From assembly GCA_001936135.1 (NCBI GenBank), contig CP012816.1, positions 2,297,501 through 2,361,500 of the forward strand: DNA of 64,000 bases. Direction: 5' to 3'. The stretch is from Saccharomycopsis fibuligera x Saccharomycopsis cf. fibuligera (Eukaryota; Ascomycota; Saccharomycetes; Ascoideales; Saccharomycopsidaceae). A program made the position numbers and the translations under genes. The notes beneath the pieces are model-generated. The model was given only the letters and a program-made list of their open reading frames with translations. It was not told the DNA's origin and did no database searches. Below are positions 41,444 through 51,388 of the stretch, in pieces. Each line of letters opens with the position of its first letter. Positions within the stretch are counted from its first letter, which is position 1.

Positions 41444-43879
41444 TTATTTCTCCTTTCTCTTTATAAATTTGCTCAACTTCAGTTTCTTTTCCTTTTCATT
41501 ACCACCATCCACTTTATTCCCCGAAGACTTGTGCAATCCAGAAGTAAAACTATGCTTATGCAGCGATGGTGCGCCAGCACTAGCCAATGGTCTACCTTGC
41601 CGATGTGGCGGAATCATGGATCCTGGAACAGAAGCAACAGAACCAGGAGGCGGAGCTGGTTTAGCAAATCCGTTATCCATCAAGTATTCCGGCGCCTTAT
41701 CATTAGCCTCTTTGCTTAGCTTGAAAGGTACAAGTGGATTCAACTCTTTTGGATTATCGTTATTTAAGTTTTTTAAATTGAAAATTGTTTCATTTGGTAC
41801 AAGAATATTCTCACTGCCGAGATATATATCTTTATGTAATTTTTCACCAACTTCATAAATTGCTTTTATTTCAGCAGTGGTGATGCCTCCAACAATGTAA
41901 AAGAATATTTTTTGTTTCTTGACGTGCGAACTACTGCTTTTGCTTGGGGTATACCAAGTAGCTTTAAGTTTTTGATTTCTGAGGGACGTGGTGCTATTGG
42001 AAGCAGCACCAACGCCACCGGAACTAGCACTGTACCTACTACTACCAGCACCACCAGGCGATAATGGCGAATCGTCTTCACTGAATAAAGAATTATTGGC
42101 TTCATTAGCATAAGGAAATTCATGCAATTCTGCCGTGTTATTATTGACCAAATATTTAGCAATTCTGCCAATGGCAGGCTTATATCTCGAGGTATTGTAT
42201 TCAGTATTATCAATCTCACTGTAATCGATAGCTCTCGGTTTGTCTTTGTGTTTATTATGATGTGCATGATGATGGTTCGGGCTAGGAGCAAGTTTGATCA
42301 CATCGTTGTTCAAAATGCTCAAATTTTTGAAAAGCTGAATATATTGATCCAAGTCTCTTTCACGTTGTACTCCCAAAAACTTAAAAAGTTTGATTAAATC
42401 ACTCACCAAAATCCCATCTTTCTTTTTCAACACGTACAACACAATAATCCTTACACGATGGGTGATATCCAAGTTTTGCAACCTGTGTAAATGCTCAACC
42501 ATAGAATTCGTCAACCCTTGAGCTTTGACTAACTGATCATTAATATCAAACCCATTAGCAGCAATAGTTTGTTCCAAATCGGAAACTTCACTCAAACTTA
42601 GCTCCAAATTCAATGAAAGCAATCGTTCAATCAATTGCTTGTGAAAGAACAATAATCTTCGTTCTTCGTCAAATTCTGCCGAATTGGCCAAAATGTGCAT
42701 AATGTCTGATGTATTGGCTGCTTCCATTCTATTAACAAGCAAAGGATTGTCTTCAATTAATTTTTGCACATCTTTGTTTAACATATCGTAGGCTTCGCTG
42801 ATATGTAAATGGCGATACTTCATGTAGTATTTGTCATTACCTCTTTGGTTGAACTTGGTTAATTTTTTCAAATCAACACCACGTTCACTTTGAGATTTGT
42901 AAAAGATGATGAAGTTTTTGGTATTGAATTCATTTTTCAGTAAGAAATCATAAACCATGGATTCGTAATTGAATTCATGCAAAAAACAACCCACTAAGTC
43001 CATAGTACGGTCAGTAACCACCAATATTGACCGTTCTACAGTCAGACCACCACCAAGTCCATTTGCAGAATCATTAGAATTTGGATTGAAATTCGGGTTG
43101 TTTCTCAAATAATCATCAAGTCGTTCTTGTAGTTTAGTGGCGATGATTTTAGAAACCACTGTAGCATTATTTAGACTGATTTTGGGCGAATAGTATCTGA
43201 TTATTGGGTATTCATTGGTGACGATGCACAAGTTAAGCAAACTATTGACCACCAATTCCACTTGGAAATTTACCAAGCTACGGAAAACCGGATTATAAAA
43301 AATTTGCAAAGAATAGTTATTAAGTAGCTGTTTATCCGAATAAGTTTCGTAATCAGTTTTCACTTTCTCACGGAACTTGGGATCATTTTCATCCATGTTC
43401 TTATGAGTTGGAGGAATTGGATTTTGAGTAGAATCAAAACTTGACAAAAACACATGCTTGTCAATAGGCAAGAAATTGAAATTAAAAACTTTGATAAATC
43501 TGATTAGTTTGCTGTATATTGGGTTACTGTTTTGTGAAAAATCTGCAATAATTTGGTTAACTGAAGGACTAGGCAACACATAAATAGCCATGGACTTGTA
43601 GCGTGGCGGTACTACTTTGAAGTCAGTTTTCAAGCAGCTAAGTGAATATCTGGTGGGATCAATAATGTAAACCGCATCAATATTAGGTTGAGACTTGCGT
43701 TGTTTGTCAATTCTTTCCACCGCGGTAACATTTCTAAGTAATGTCTTTTTGTCAATGAGGGAGTTGATAAGATGTTCAGTAGTTTCATCCACAACGAGAT
43801 ACTTCAAGTTGTTGTGGGTCTGAACAGCAGCCAAATGGGAAAGAAGGTTGCTGAGCTGCAATTCAATAAGGTCGGACAT
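41444..43879 (-). CDS. SEC1: SEC1, SM-family regulator of exocytic SNAREs
   Basis: 811 residues. Sec1/Munc18 features run along the length: MSDLIELQLSNLL..., KYLVVDETTEHLI, DAVYIIDPTRYSLSCL, the domain-2 segment SILVVTDRTMDLVGCFLHEF, and the C-terminal FFYIVGGITTAEIKAIYEV. Sec1 binds assembled Sso-Sec9-Snc complexes at the plasma membrane and promotes fusion of secretory vesicles with the exocyst. It is longer than S. cerevisiae Sec1 (724) because of an Asn-rich insertion near 265-275, a Ser/Gly stretch near 625-650, and a basic tail of about 90 residues ending KLSKFIKRKEK. The basic tail resembles the Sec1-specific tail that aids SNARE-complex binding. The ATG at 43879 is the first in frame. 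Confidence 0.92.
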   Translation of the reverse strand: MSDLIELQLSNLLSHLAAVQTHNNLKYLVVDETTEHLINSLIDKKTLLRNVTAVERIDKQRKSQPNIDAVYIIDPTRYSLSCLKTDFKVVPPRYKSMAIYVLPSPSVNQIIADFSQNSNPIYSKLIRFIKVFNFNFLPIDKHVFLSSFDSTQNPIPPTHKNMDENDPKFREKVKTDYETYSDKQLLNNYSLQIFYNPVFRSLVNFQVELVVNSLLNLCIVTNEYPIIRYYSPKISLNNATVVSKIIATKLQERLDDYLRNNPNFNPNSNDSANGLGGGLTVERSILVVTDRTMDLVGCFLHEFNYESMVYDFLLKNEFNTKNFIIFYKSQSERGVDLKKLTKFNQRGNDKYYMKYRHLHISEAYDMLNKDVQKLIEDNPLLVNRMEAANTSDIMHILANSAEFDEERRLLFFHKQLIERLLSLNLELSLSEVSDLEQTIAANGFDINDQLVKAQGLTNSMVEHLHRLQNLDITHRVRIIVLYVLKKKDGILVSDLIKLFKFLGVQRERDLDQYIQLFKNLSILNNDVIKLAPSPNHHHAHHNKHKDKPRAIDYSEIDNTEYNTSRYKPAIGRIAKYLVNNNTAELHEFPYANEANNSLFSEDDSPLSPGGAGSSRYSASSGGVGAASNSTTSLRNQKLKATWYTPSKSSSSHVKKQKIFFYIVGGITTAEIKAIYEVGEKLHKDIYLGSENILVPNETIFNLKNLNNDNPKELNPLVPFKLSKEANDKAPEYLMDNGFAKPAPPPGSVASVPGSMIPPHRQGRPLASAGAPSLHKHSFTSGLHKSSGNKVDGGNEKEKKLKLSKFIKRKEK

Positions 43880-44275
43880 GAGAGGCAGCGAGGAGGAAAT
43901 GAAAAGAAGGGTGAGAGTATTCCCTAATGGTTAATGAGCTTTTGTAACGGCCCAGTATCGCTATTTGACAGTTCTGTGTTGTGTGCTGTCATTCGAGAGG
44001 TGCTTAATGTTGACTAGTGTCGTTTTCTGTTGATTTTAGATTTTGTTGCTGGGGCGAGATTTCTGGATCGTACTCTGCTGACATCATGCTTAGTCATCAT
44101 AATTCTGACTAACAAAGCCATATATATAAACTATGTACTCTACCCTCTACACTGAAGCAATACAACTGCAGCGAATGTAAATCTAAATTATTGAATATTA
44201 GCCTATGAATGAATATTTACCTTAGACGATCAGCTAGTTACTATATACACACCACTTAGTAACAGAACTAAGCAT
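43880..44275. other. Intergenic, SEC1 promoter and FUM1 3' flank
   Basis: 396 bp. A TATATATAA stretch at about 44121-44129 could serve SEC1. Nothing else recognised. Confidence 0.45.
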
Positions 44276-45826
44276 CTAGTCCTTTGGACCAATCATGTTT
44301 TCTGGAACAACCCACTTGTTGAATTCTTCCTCAGTCAAAACTTGCAATTCCAAAGCACTTTCTTTCAAAGTAATGCCTTTCTTGTGAGCATTTTTAGCAA
44401 CTTTAGAAGCCTTGTCGTAGCCAATGTATGGGTTCAATGCAGTGACCAACATCAAAGATTCATGCAAAACTTTGGCGATGGTATTTTTGTTAGCTTGAAT
44501 ACCTTCAACACAGTGTTCTCTGAATGATCTGCTACCTTCAGCAAGCAATTGGACACTTTGCAACAAGTTGTAAATCAAGACTGGCTTGAAGACGTTCAAT
44601 TCAAATTGACCCGAGGCACCAGCAAAAGTGATTGTAGAATGATTACCAAACACTTGAGTGCACACCATAGTCAAAGCTTCATTTTGAGTTGGGTTAACTT
44701 TACCTGGCATGATTGAAGAACCTGGTTCATTCTCTGGTAAAGCCAATTCGCCATAACCACATCTTGGACCAGAACCCAAGTATCTGATATCGTTAGCGAT
44801 TTTGTAAAGAGACACAGCAACAGTGTTCAAAGCACCAGAAGCTTCTACAATGGCGTCATGAGCAGCAAGAGCTTCAAATTTGTTTGGTGCAGCATGGAAT
44901 TCAAGACCAGTCAATTCAGAAACAGTAGCAGCAATGTCTTTATCCCAACCCTTTTTAGTGTTCAAACCAGTACCAACAGCAGTACCACCTTGAGCCAAGT
45001 ATCTCAAGTTGGCCAAGCTGGCTTCAACTCTGGCAATGCCGTTAGTGACTTGTTGAGTATAACCAGAAAATTCTTGACCCAAAGTCAATGGGGTGGCATC
45101 TTGCAAGTGAGTACGGCCAATCTTAACAATACTGTCGAATTCTTGAGCCTTAGCAGCTAATGCGTCTCTAAGTTTGGTTAATTCAGGAAGCAACAAGTTT
45201 GTAATTTCAGTGACAGCAGCAATGTGCATGACGGTTGGGAAAGTATCATTACTGGATTGAGACTTGTTCACATCGTCATTTGGGTGCACAGGCTTCTTGG
45301 AACCTTTCACCCCACCCAATATTTCGATAGCTCTATTGGAGATCACTTCGTTAGCATTCATGTTGGATTGGGTACCAGAACCAGTTTGAAAAACAACCAA
45401 TGGAAAATGGTCGATCAATTTACCTTCGCTGACTTCAGTGGCAGCTTGTTGGATAGCTTTGGCAACATCTGGTTTCAAGGTACCGTATTTTTCGTTGACG
45501 ATAGCAGCGGCCTTTTTAAGGATACCAAAAGACTTAATCAAGGATGGAGGTAATCTAGCAACTGGTTGACCAATGTTGAAATTTTGCAAAGAACGTTGGG
45601 TTTGAGCACCCCAGTATTTGGAAGACTCAACTTCAATTTCACCAAAAGCATCGGTTTCAACTCTTTTGTTCAAAAGGGCAGAGGTAAAATGAAGAGATCT
45701 TTTGCTGGTAGTGTTAGCTATAGCAATGCCAGTAGCAGAAGCAGGGGACTTGACAGAGACAAGTCTGGAGGCATTGGCGAGTCTGGAGACTCTAAAAGAG
45801 GATCTAGCGACGTTTCTGTAGAGCAT
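44276..45826 (-). CDS. FUM1: FUM1, fumarate hydratase (class II)
   Basis: 516 residues. The first 50 or so are Arg/Ser/Ala-rich without acids, a mitochondrial presequence ([20 protein letters not shown]). The class II fumarase core follows: [26 protein letters not shown], the [12 protein letters not shown] active-site region, [17 protein letters not shown], and the signature [11 protein letters not shown] (about 364-374). It interconverts fumarate and malate in the TCA cycle; in yeasts the same gene product is usually found in both mitochondrion and cytosol. Codon choice is strongly biased (TTG, GCT, ACC), consistent with high expression. The promoter has a CCAATTGG palindrome (45977-45984). 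Confidence 0.97.
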   Translation of the reverse strand: MLYRNVARSSFRVSRLANASRLVSVKSPASATGIAIANTTSKRSLHFTSALLNKRVETDAFGEIEVESSKYWGAQTQRSLQNFNIGQPVARLPPSLIKSFGILKKAAAIVNEKYGTLKPDVAKAIQQAATEVSEGKLIDHFPLVVFQTGSGTQSNMNANEVISNRAIEILGGVKGSKKPVHPNDDVNKSQSSNDTFPTVMHIAAVTEITNLLLPELTKLRDALAAKAQEFDSIVKIGRTHLQDATPLTLGQEFSGYTQQVTNGIARVEASLANLRYLAQGGTAVGTGLNTKKGWDKDIAATVSELTGLEFHAAPNKFEALAAHDAIVEASGALNTVAVSLYKIANDIRYLGSGPRCGYGELALPENEPGSSIMPGKVNPTQNEALTMVCTQVFGNHSTITFAGASGQFELNVFKPVLIYNLLQSVQLLAEGSRSFREHCVEGIQANKNTIAKVLHESLMLVTALNPYIGYDKASKVAKNAHKKGITLKESALELQVLTEEEFNKWVVPENMIGPKD

Positions 45827-46722
45827 GATTATTGGTGTTGTTGTTGGTGGTGGTGTGTGTGCAGCTGGTGAAGCAATAAACTGACAGTGTTAACAAGAAT
45901 CAGCAGGAGAGTCAGCCCAGGAAGCCGGAGAATCTTTTCTATATATGTTTATTCTAACGCCATGATGCATCAATCGCCAATTGGTCTGTGGCCGGCCCTT
46001 TCTTCCGTTGCAAACACATGAGTATATCACGTGAACATTTAGTTAAACCCTTAGTCCCTTTAAGTTGAATTAGGAGCCGCGATCGGATTAACTTCTGATG
46101 CATATAGTTGCGTTAATATGCAAGGTAAGCGATGACTCAGCGTGTATAATACTACAAGAAGCCTGCAATTGCCAAACATGAGGCTCTCGAAGAGTGACGC
46201 TATTTGGTAGAACGAGGTCCAAAGAAATATTTGTTTTACAGTGACTTGAGTTCTGTTTTAGTGCATGGTTTGATAAAATTAATTTCGACAAAAAGATTTC
46301 ATTTCAGCTACAAAAACCTATCATTCTTGGCAATAGTAATAAGTGTATTGAAAAACCTATAAGACTGACAAGCCAATCTTGAACCATATAAATATAAAGG
46401 TGTCTCAAGCTATATTTGAAGATTTGATAGATAAGTTTCTGGTATTTGCATCTGTTGGCTGTCGAAGAAGCAGCTATTCACCAACTAGCGACTAGCAGCC
46501 ACTACTAGTAGCCCAAATTCAACAAATCCTGAATAAGAGTAATCACACAATTCTGATCACTATTTTTATACAATCTCAATTCTTATGAAAATGTGCACAG
46601 CATAAATTATGGTAAAAATAAATATGTTAAAAATTCATTTCTTTCCCATCAACAATGCAACATCTTCAAAACATTCCGCTACTAACTCGAGCTACTAAGA
46701 TACCTTCGACAACACCAGACAA
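45827..46722. promoter_or_regulatory. FUM1 promoter and PRP21 3' flank
   Basis: CCAATTGG at 45977-45984 (a CCAAT box in both directions, the HAP2/3/5 target of respiratory genes), a Cbf1-like ATCACGTG at 46026-46033, and a TATATATG box near 45940-45947. The remaining 650 bp shows nothing I can name; a 67-codon minus-strand frame at 46088-46291 is not supported. Confidence 0.55.
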
Positions 46723-48372
46723 CTAAAATCTCGGACCAATTTTGTTTTCTTGCTCATACCGTTGTTTCTTGATAGATTCTATTTCTTCCTTGCTCAACTG
46801 CTTATTGGCTAATTCTTGAGCTGCTTTTGCCGAATTCTTGTATCCATCCCACTGAACTACCTTGGCCCTTTTATTAGCCACATTACCATTGTTATCTCTC
46901 AGTGATTGCTGTTGCTGTTGCTGTTGTTGAGTATCATTATTTCCACGAAGACGCTTTATGTTTTCAAAGACTTCAGCATCAGTCAAATTAGAACCAGCGT
47001 TTTTGTTCAAGTAATTCTGTTTTTCTTGTTCGTAACGTGGATCGCGAAGAACAATCTTCATATGCATGTCAAATTTGTCTTCAGGAATTAATTCTCCAGT
47101 AATTGGGCTCTTAACATAACCAGCTGGCGCTGCTGCTGAGGATGCTGAGATTGATGAAACTGCGGGGCTTTGGGAATTGCGTGATGGAACATAGGTATCG
47201 GTATACTGTGATGATTGAGATGACGAAGCGGGAGCAGCTCTTTTCAATCTGGTCTCACCAGCAGATCTTATCTTCATGCCTTTTCTAGGAACCGTAACTC
47301 TAGCCGCAGGTTGCTGGTGTTGTTGTTCTTGTTGTCGTAGTGGCCTGCTGGGCAATGCTGATGATAATTGACCTTGTCTTTCTGATGCTGTCGTCGTCGC
47401 TGCTGTTGCAGCATATGATTGTCTTTGAGTTTTTGACAATGTTTCTTGATCAAAATCTGGGGGTGCTTCTTCCAACAAGGAACTAGCCCGCTTTTGCTGC
47501 AATGATCGATAAATCAAATCATTCTTATTCAAAGGTAATGGCAACTCAGAAAATTTATCGAGTTCAGTAAATTCCACCGTTTGCACAATTTTGAAATCGT
47601 CCCAATCAATCGACGCATATTCTAGTCTTTCCTTCTCAAGTCTTTGTCTCTCCTGTAATTTATCATCTTTATCTTTGTAATTGTTCTCAGCAATAAGGTA
47701 TGCCCGAGAAAGTATGTCATTGGTGACTTTATAATCACTAACCACATCACTATCTTTCCTCACTTGATTAATTTTGGAAACAATCGCAGCGGATGGGTCA
47801 ATCACTAGCTTATATTGCTGTACGAATTTATTGAACACCGGATTTAAACGATGACTTTCTTTCAAAAATTCGAACTGTGATTGGTTTTTCTTGAATAAAT
47901 GTTTTTTGAACTTATCCAAATATTCACTAGTATGATTTACAGCATAAAACATTGCAGTAAGTTTTATTGTTTCCAAGTCCATGGCATTGACGTACGGTAT
48001 TTCAAATAAAAACTGTTTTGGTTCCGGTTTAGGCAATTGGGCTTGTTGTTGTTGAGCAGAATCTTGAAGCGCATCGCTTGTGGTTATACTAGCAATATTC
48101 TTGCCTTGCACGGTACTTGTTAATACCAGTTGATTTGCTTGCTGCTGCTGTTGCTGCAGTGCCGCAGCTTTTTGTTTATAGTCTTGGATGCAAAAGTCAT
48201 AGTATTTGTAGAACGGGTCCTCTGGTCTCAAAAATGAAAACTTATCATTGCCCTCTTTCAATAATCTGTTAGCGAACTGTTGACCATTTCTGGCGATGTA
48301 TCCAGCAGTTTTCTCTATGGTTTCTTTAACTTTTCCTGGCGGTATAATTGTGCCTTCTGGAACCTGGATCAT
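46723..48372 (-). CDS. PRP21: PRP21, SF3a subunit of the U2 snRNP (SF3A1 homologue)
   Basis: 549 residues. Two SURP modules are visible: ETIEKTAGYIARNGQQFANR... (about 17-66) and METIKL-like LETIKLTAMFYAVNHTSEYL... (about 134-195). Gln-rich linkers separate them. A C-terminal region with SPITGELIPEDKFDMHMKIV and LRDPRYEQEK resembles the SF3A1 segment that follows the SURPs in animals and is absent from the short S. cerevisiae Prp21 (280). No ubiquitin-like domain is seen at the end. SF3a helps U2 bind the branch site; several branch-site introns occur in this window. Divergent from RPA34. Confidence 0.9.
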   Translation of the reverse strand: MIQVPEGTIIPPGKVKETIEKTAGYIARNGQQFANRLLKEGNDKFSFLRPEDPFYKYYDFCIQDYKQKAAALQQQQQQANQLVLTSTVQGKNIASITTSDALQDSAQQQQAQLPKPEPKQFLFEIPYVNAMDLETIKLTAMFYAVNHTSEYLDKFKKHLFKKNQSQFEFLKESHRLNPVFNKFVQQYKLVIDPSAAIVSKINQVRKDSDVVSDYKVTNDILSRAYLIAENNYKDKDDKLQERQRLEKERLEYASIDWDDFKIVQTVEFTELDKFSELPLPLNKNDLIYRSLQQKRASSLLEEAPPDFDQETLSKTQRQSYAATAATTTASERQGQLSSALPSRPLRQQEQQHQQPAARVTVPRKGMKIRSAGETRLKRAAPASSSQSSQYTDTYVPSRNSQSPAVSSISASSAAAPAGYVKSPITGELIPEDKFDMHMKIVLRDPRYEQEKQNYLNKNAGSNLTDAEVFENIKRLRGNNDTQQQQQQQQSLRDNNGNVANKRAKVVQWDGYKNSAKAAQELANKQLSKEEIESIKKQRYEQENKIGPRF

Positions 48373-48773
48373 TTTGTAACGATATTATATGACGGTAGAT
48401 GGTTCAATATAATTAAATATGATGACTGTAGTTATTCTGGATCTGACATCAACAAACAAGAACATCGCCGTTTAACAGCACTGTCGCCTGTATATCCACC
48501 ATCGTGAATTTTTTTGTATGTGCTAAGTAAACCATCAATCAAGCAAAAGCGATGCGCACGTGCATCAAGAAAAAATTCATGCATGCGATGGACAGTCTGA
48601 ATAAAAAAAAAAATTTTTTTGATGTTATACTATTTCTGGTTTATCAAAAGCTGAAATTTGTCTCTATTAATGAGCAGAGATCAGACAGACATTTACATAC
48701 ATCACTGTCTCTCATAACCTCCATACAATTTTTAGCATTAGTTGAAAACACGCAAATCATACCGCAAAAAAAC
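48373..48773. promoter_or_regulatory. Divergent PRP21/RPA34 promoter
   Basis: 401 bp. An A-run joined to a T-run at 48603-48620 gives an AAAAATTTTT core like the RRPE element of rRNA-synthesis genes. An E-box CACGTG lies at 48557-48562 and GCGATG hexamers near 48550 and 48585. No complete PAC (GATGAG) was found. Confidence 0.45.
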
Positions 48774-49616
48774 ATGTCTAAAAAACACATTTCTAACGAA
48801 TATATCGGCAGCTCTGATGAAGAACCAGAAGAATATGCCTTCAAGGCCCCAAGAGGCTATCAAAAGATTGGTTCATTTAAACCACTTTCCAATGTCAAGA
48901 ACCTACAAGACAAGGAAATTTGGCTTATCAAGGCACCAAAGAGTTTCAAATTTGAAAACGTGAAATCTCTTCCAATAAGTTTTGACGTCAATGATTCTTC
49001 TATTGTTGAAGATTCAACCACTAAAAAGACTTACAAGTTGCAAGAAGACATTTTCCAAGAAGCTGAAGCATTAGCTGGTCCAGAACAACAGAATAACAGC
49101 AGTAAAAAAAGCAAAAAGAAGCAGAAGCAGCAGCAATCTGCTAACATAAGTAATAAATATCGTGTGTTGCAGCCATCCAATAGTAAGAGTAAGGCAGACA
49201 CTTTGACAGTAACTTCATTGCCAATCAAGAGATTTTACTCCCTTTCAGAAAACGTGCAGTTGCCAGTGATAAACCACAACAAGGTATTTGAAGAAAGACA
49301 AGATGTAGAAAAAATTGAAGGATTAAGATTGAGACATTTTGCAACTGGTTATACGGAAGCTGATTTTGGTAAAGAATTGACTAGAAATCTTGATGATTTG
49401 TTGGATGGTCAAAGTGCAGAAACTCAACATGCCAGCAAGAAACAAAAGACAAATAGTGAGGAAGGTGTAGACACTACAAGTGTGACGAGTGAAGAAGCAA
49501 AGAAACCAAAGAAGGAAAAAAAAGACAAGGGTGAGAAACAAGCAAAGAAGGAAAAAAAGGAAAAAAAGGAAAAAAAGGAAAAAAAGCACAAAAAGGAAAA
49601 GAAAGAAAAGGCTTAA
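48774..49616 (+). CDS. RPA34: RPA34, RNA polymerase I subunit A34.5
   Basis: 280 residues from the ATG at 48774; the frame is open 74 codons further up but the start MSKKHISNEYIGSSDEEPEE is the family N-terminus. Conserved pieces are FKAPRGYQKIG, EIWLIKAPKSFKFENVKSLP (A49-binding dimerization module) and VEKIEGLRLRHFATGYTEAD, followed by the usual Lys-rich tail (KKEKKEKK type, codons GAA/AAA/AAG repeated). A34.5 forms a TFIIF-like heterodimer with A49 that stimulates Pol I elongation and RNA cleavage. Divergent from PRP21, convergent with RRP36, another rRNA-pathway gene. Confidence 0.92.
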   Translation: MSKKHISNEYIGSSDEEPEEYAFKAPRGYQKIGSFKPLSNVKNLQDKEIWLIKAPKSFKFENVKSLPISFDVNDSSIVEDSTTKKTYKLQEDIFQEAEALAGPEQQNNSSKKSKKKQKQQQSANISNKYRVLQPSNSKSKADTLTVTSLPIKRFYSLSENVQLPVINHNKVFEERQDVEKIEGLRLRHFATGYTEADFGKELTRNLDDLLDGQSAETQHASKKQKTNSEEGVDTTSVTSEEAKKPKKEKKDKGEKQAKKEKKEKKEKKEKKHKKEKKEKA

Positions 49617-49954
49617 ACTGAGCTTCTAGTTGGATTTATTCGTCTATCATTTATTGTTATTGAGAATTATTTTTGAAACATTTTATAAAATTGTCACATT
49701 AAGCATTTTTACCATTTTGCTTGTTTAATTTCTTGTTAGTTTTCTACACATACACATTTATCTTTGTATTATAATACTTCACTGTAATTTCACATGTTGG
49801 CTTTTAAACTATCTTACAAGTGAGCATAGACCGTAGTCAAAATCATTCAATTTTTAATAAACGTAAATTTTAACCCATAAAAAGCAAATGAATAAGCAAG
49901 TAAAATAAAAACCTATCATAACATAAGAACTTAAAACCATGTTCATATTTCAAT
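49617..49954. other. Intergenic between convergent RPA34 and RRP36
   Basis: 338 bp, AT-rich 3' flanks. Nothing seen beyond T-rich and A-rich stretches. Confidence 0.5.
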
Positions 49955-50536
49955 TTAATTCTCATCGTTTTTTAAAAACTCCACATTCTTGTACTCTTTC
50001 CCTAATCTCTTCTTACGCTTTCTTTCGATAACCTTATCAACTTGAGATTTCTTCATGGTCTTGAACTTCTCCACTTGAATCATCTTCTTTTGTTCACTAC
50101 GCTTCATGTAATGACCCTGTTTACCTTCTTTAACATCATCCCAATATTTGTTCTTCACATCACGTTTCACCTTACTGACAAAATCTTTATTCTTGAGGGA
50201 ATCCATCTTTGACTTAAGTGCTTTGAGCTGATACTCCAAGTCTTCCCTTTCGCTGAAACTCAACACTCTACCAGTCTTTGGGTCTTTCAAAATCGATGAA
50301 ATTCGCTGAATCTCTTTTTGTCTATAATTATCCAAAAATGCGTAATTCTTTCGCACTTCAGCTTCGTTTGCCTTGCCAAATGCTGGGTCAAATCGTATGT
50401 CCCCGAATTTGGATTCTTTGTACTTGGAGGTATCTAAGCCTGGTATCTGTCTAATTTTGCTCACGGGTTCCTTGCAGGAAGATTCTGATGGAGCATGTTT
50501 GTTTTTCTTTTTATGTTTAATTTCAGGATTTGCCAT
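49955..50536 (-). CDS. RRP36: RRP36, early 40S ribosome-biogenesis factor
   Basis: 193 residues. Matches Rrp36 from KHAPSESSCKEPVSKIRQIPGL (13 onward) through GDIRFDPAFGKANEAEVRKNY, YRQKEI, and the basic end VIERKRKKRLGKEYKNVEFL. Rrp36 acts in cleavage of the 35S pre-rRNA at A0-A2 within the 90S pre-ribosome. The acidic N-terminal region of about 80 residues present in S. cerevisiae Rrp36 (300) is missing. The ATG at 50536 is preceded by a heptamer repeat and I found no plausible upstream exon, so the short form is probably real. A PAC element lies in its promoter. Confidence 0.9.
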   Translation of the reverse strand: MANPEIKHKKKNKHAPSESSCKEPVSKIRQIPGLDTSKYKESKFGDIRFDPAFGKANEAEVRKNYAFLDNYRQKEIQRISSILKDPKTGRVLSFSEREDLEYQLKALKSKMDSLKNKDFVSKVKRDVKNKYWDDVKEGKQGHYMKRSEQKKMIQVEKFKTMKKSQVDKVIERKRKKRLGKEYKNVEFLKNDEN

Positions 50537-50565
50537 GTTTATGGTTGGCTGGTTGGCTTGGTTTG

Positions 50566-50613
50566 GTTTTTTGTTTTTTGTTTTTTGTTTTTTGTTTTTT
50601 GTTTTTTGTTTTT
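50566..50613 (-). repeat. Heptamer repeat (GTTTTTT)7 in the RRP36 leader/core promoter
   Basis: Units begin at 50566, 50573, 50580, 50587, 50594, 50601 and 50608, exactly 7 bp apart; on the coding strand they read AAAAAAC. They lie 30-77 nt upstream of the RRP36 ATG. Confidence 0.96.
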
Positions 50614-50762
50614 ACTTTTTAACGTAATTGTTTTTGGCTTGGGCAGTTTTATGAGGAAGAATATATAAGATGGCACAATAATAATGCAAAGATATTTATG
50701 CCTTAAGTGCTCGCATCTTAATTTTTTTTTCAGTTTCCTTTTCTTTTTTTTTTTTTTTTTAT

Positions 50763-50770
50763 GATGAGCT
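50763..50770 (+). promoter_or_regulatory. PAC motif (GATGAGCT) upstream of RRP36
   Basis: GATGAGCT matches the core of the polymerase A and C box common to rRNA-synthesis and ribosome-biogenesis promoters, 227 bp upstream of the ATG and next to an 18-nt T-run. Confidence 0.6.
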
Positions 50771-51388
50771 TCGCTTGAAGCGCACCAAAGGCACGTGCTT
50801 GTGCAGCTTTCTGCATACATAAATTGCTAAAAGTAATATACTATAATAGGTAGTTGCCTAACTATGATTAAAAGGAGGTAAAATACGAACACATATAAGT
50901 CTACAGCTTGGTCAAAGCTCAATTCATATTTTATTAAGAAATTTTGTATACTAGCCCTGACCTGTGCCGTATGTTTTAAATCAATAGCAATATTGTCACA
51001 AGTTGCACAACTCGCATGCATGTTGGGTTTAACTAACGTATCTGACGATACCATGAAAGATGAATCTCAAGAACAATTGACTGCTTAATATTTTACACAA
51101 ATACGACCTAAGAGTAGAGTAGAGTAGAGAAAAATTTTGTTGCGTCGTTACTTAAAAATCCGTATTGGCCTGCCGTAAACTACAATTTGACAAAAGCTTA
51201 TTGTAACATATTAAAAAAGCAAGTAAACCCACAGAATTTTTTTGATCCGCTAGACTTTTCATCTAAAAAAAAAAAAAAAACGAATATAAGCTATCGCTTC
51301 CACACTATCTCGTTGACTATACTAATGTTATAAACATTTCATAGTACAAAATTCAAGTGAGCACATATCCCACCTCTCAGTCTAAAAT

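Larger units (their letters stand above)
50537..51388. promoter_or_regulatory. RRP36 promoter and PEX5 3' flank
   Basis: Holds the heptamer repeat (50566-50613), a T-run (50743-50760), a PAC-type GATGAGCT at 50763-50770, a CACGTG at about 50793-50798, and an AGTAG tandem repeat at about 51111-51128. No gene seen. Confidence 0.5.

Noticed and set aside
46088-46291. 67-codon minus-strand ATG frame between FUM1 and PRP21
   Set aside because: Nothing recognisable; length expected by chance.
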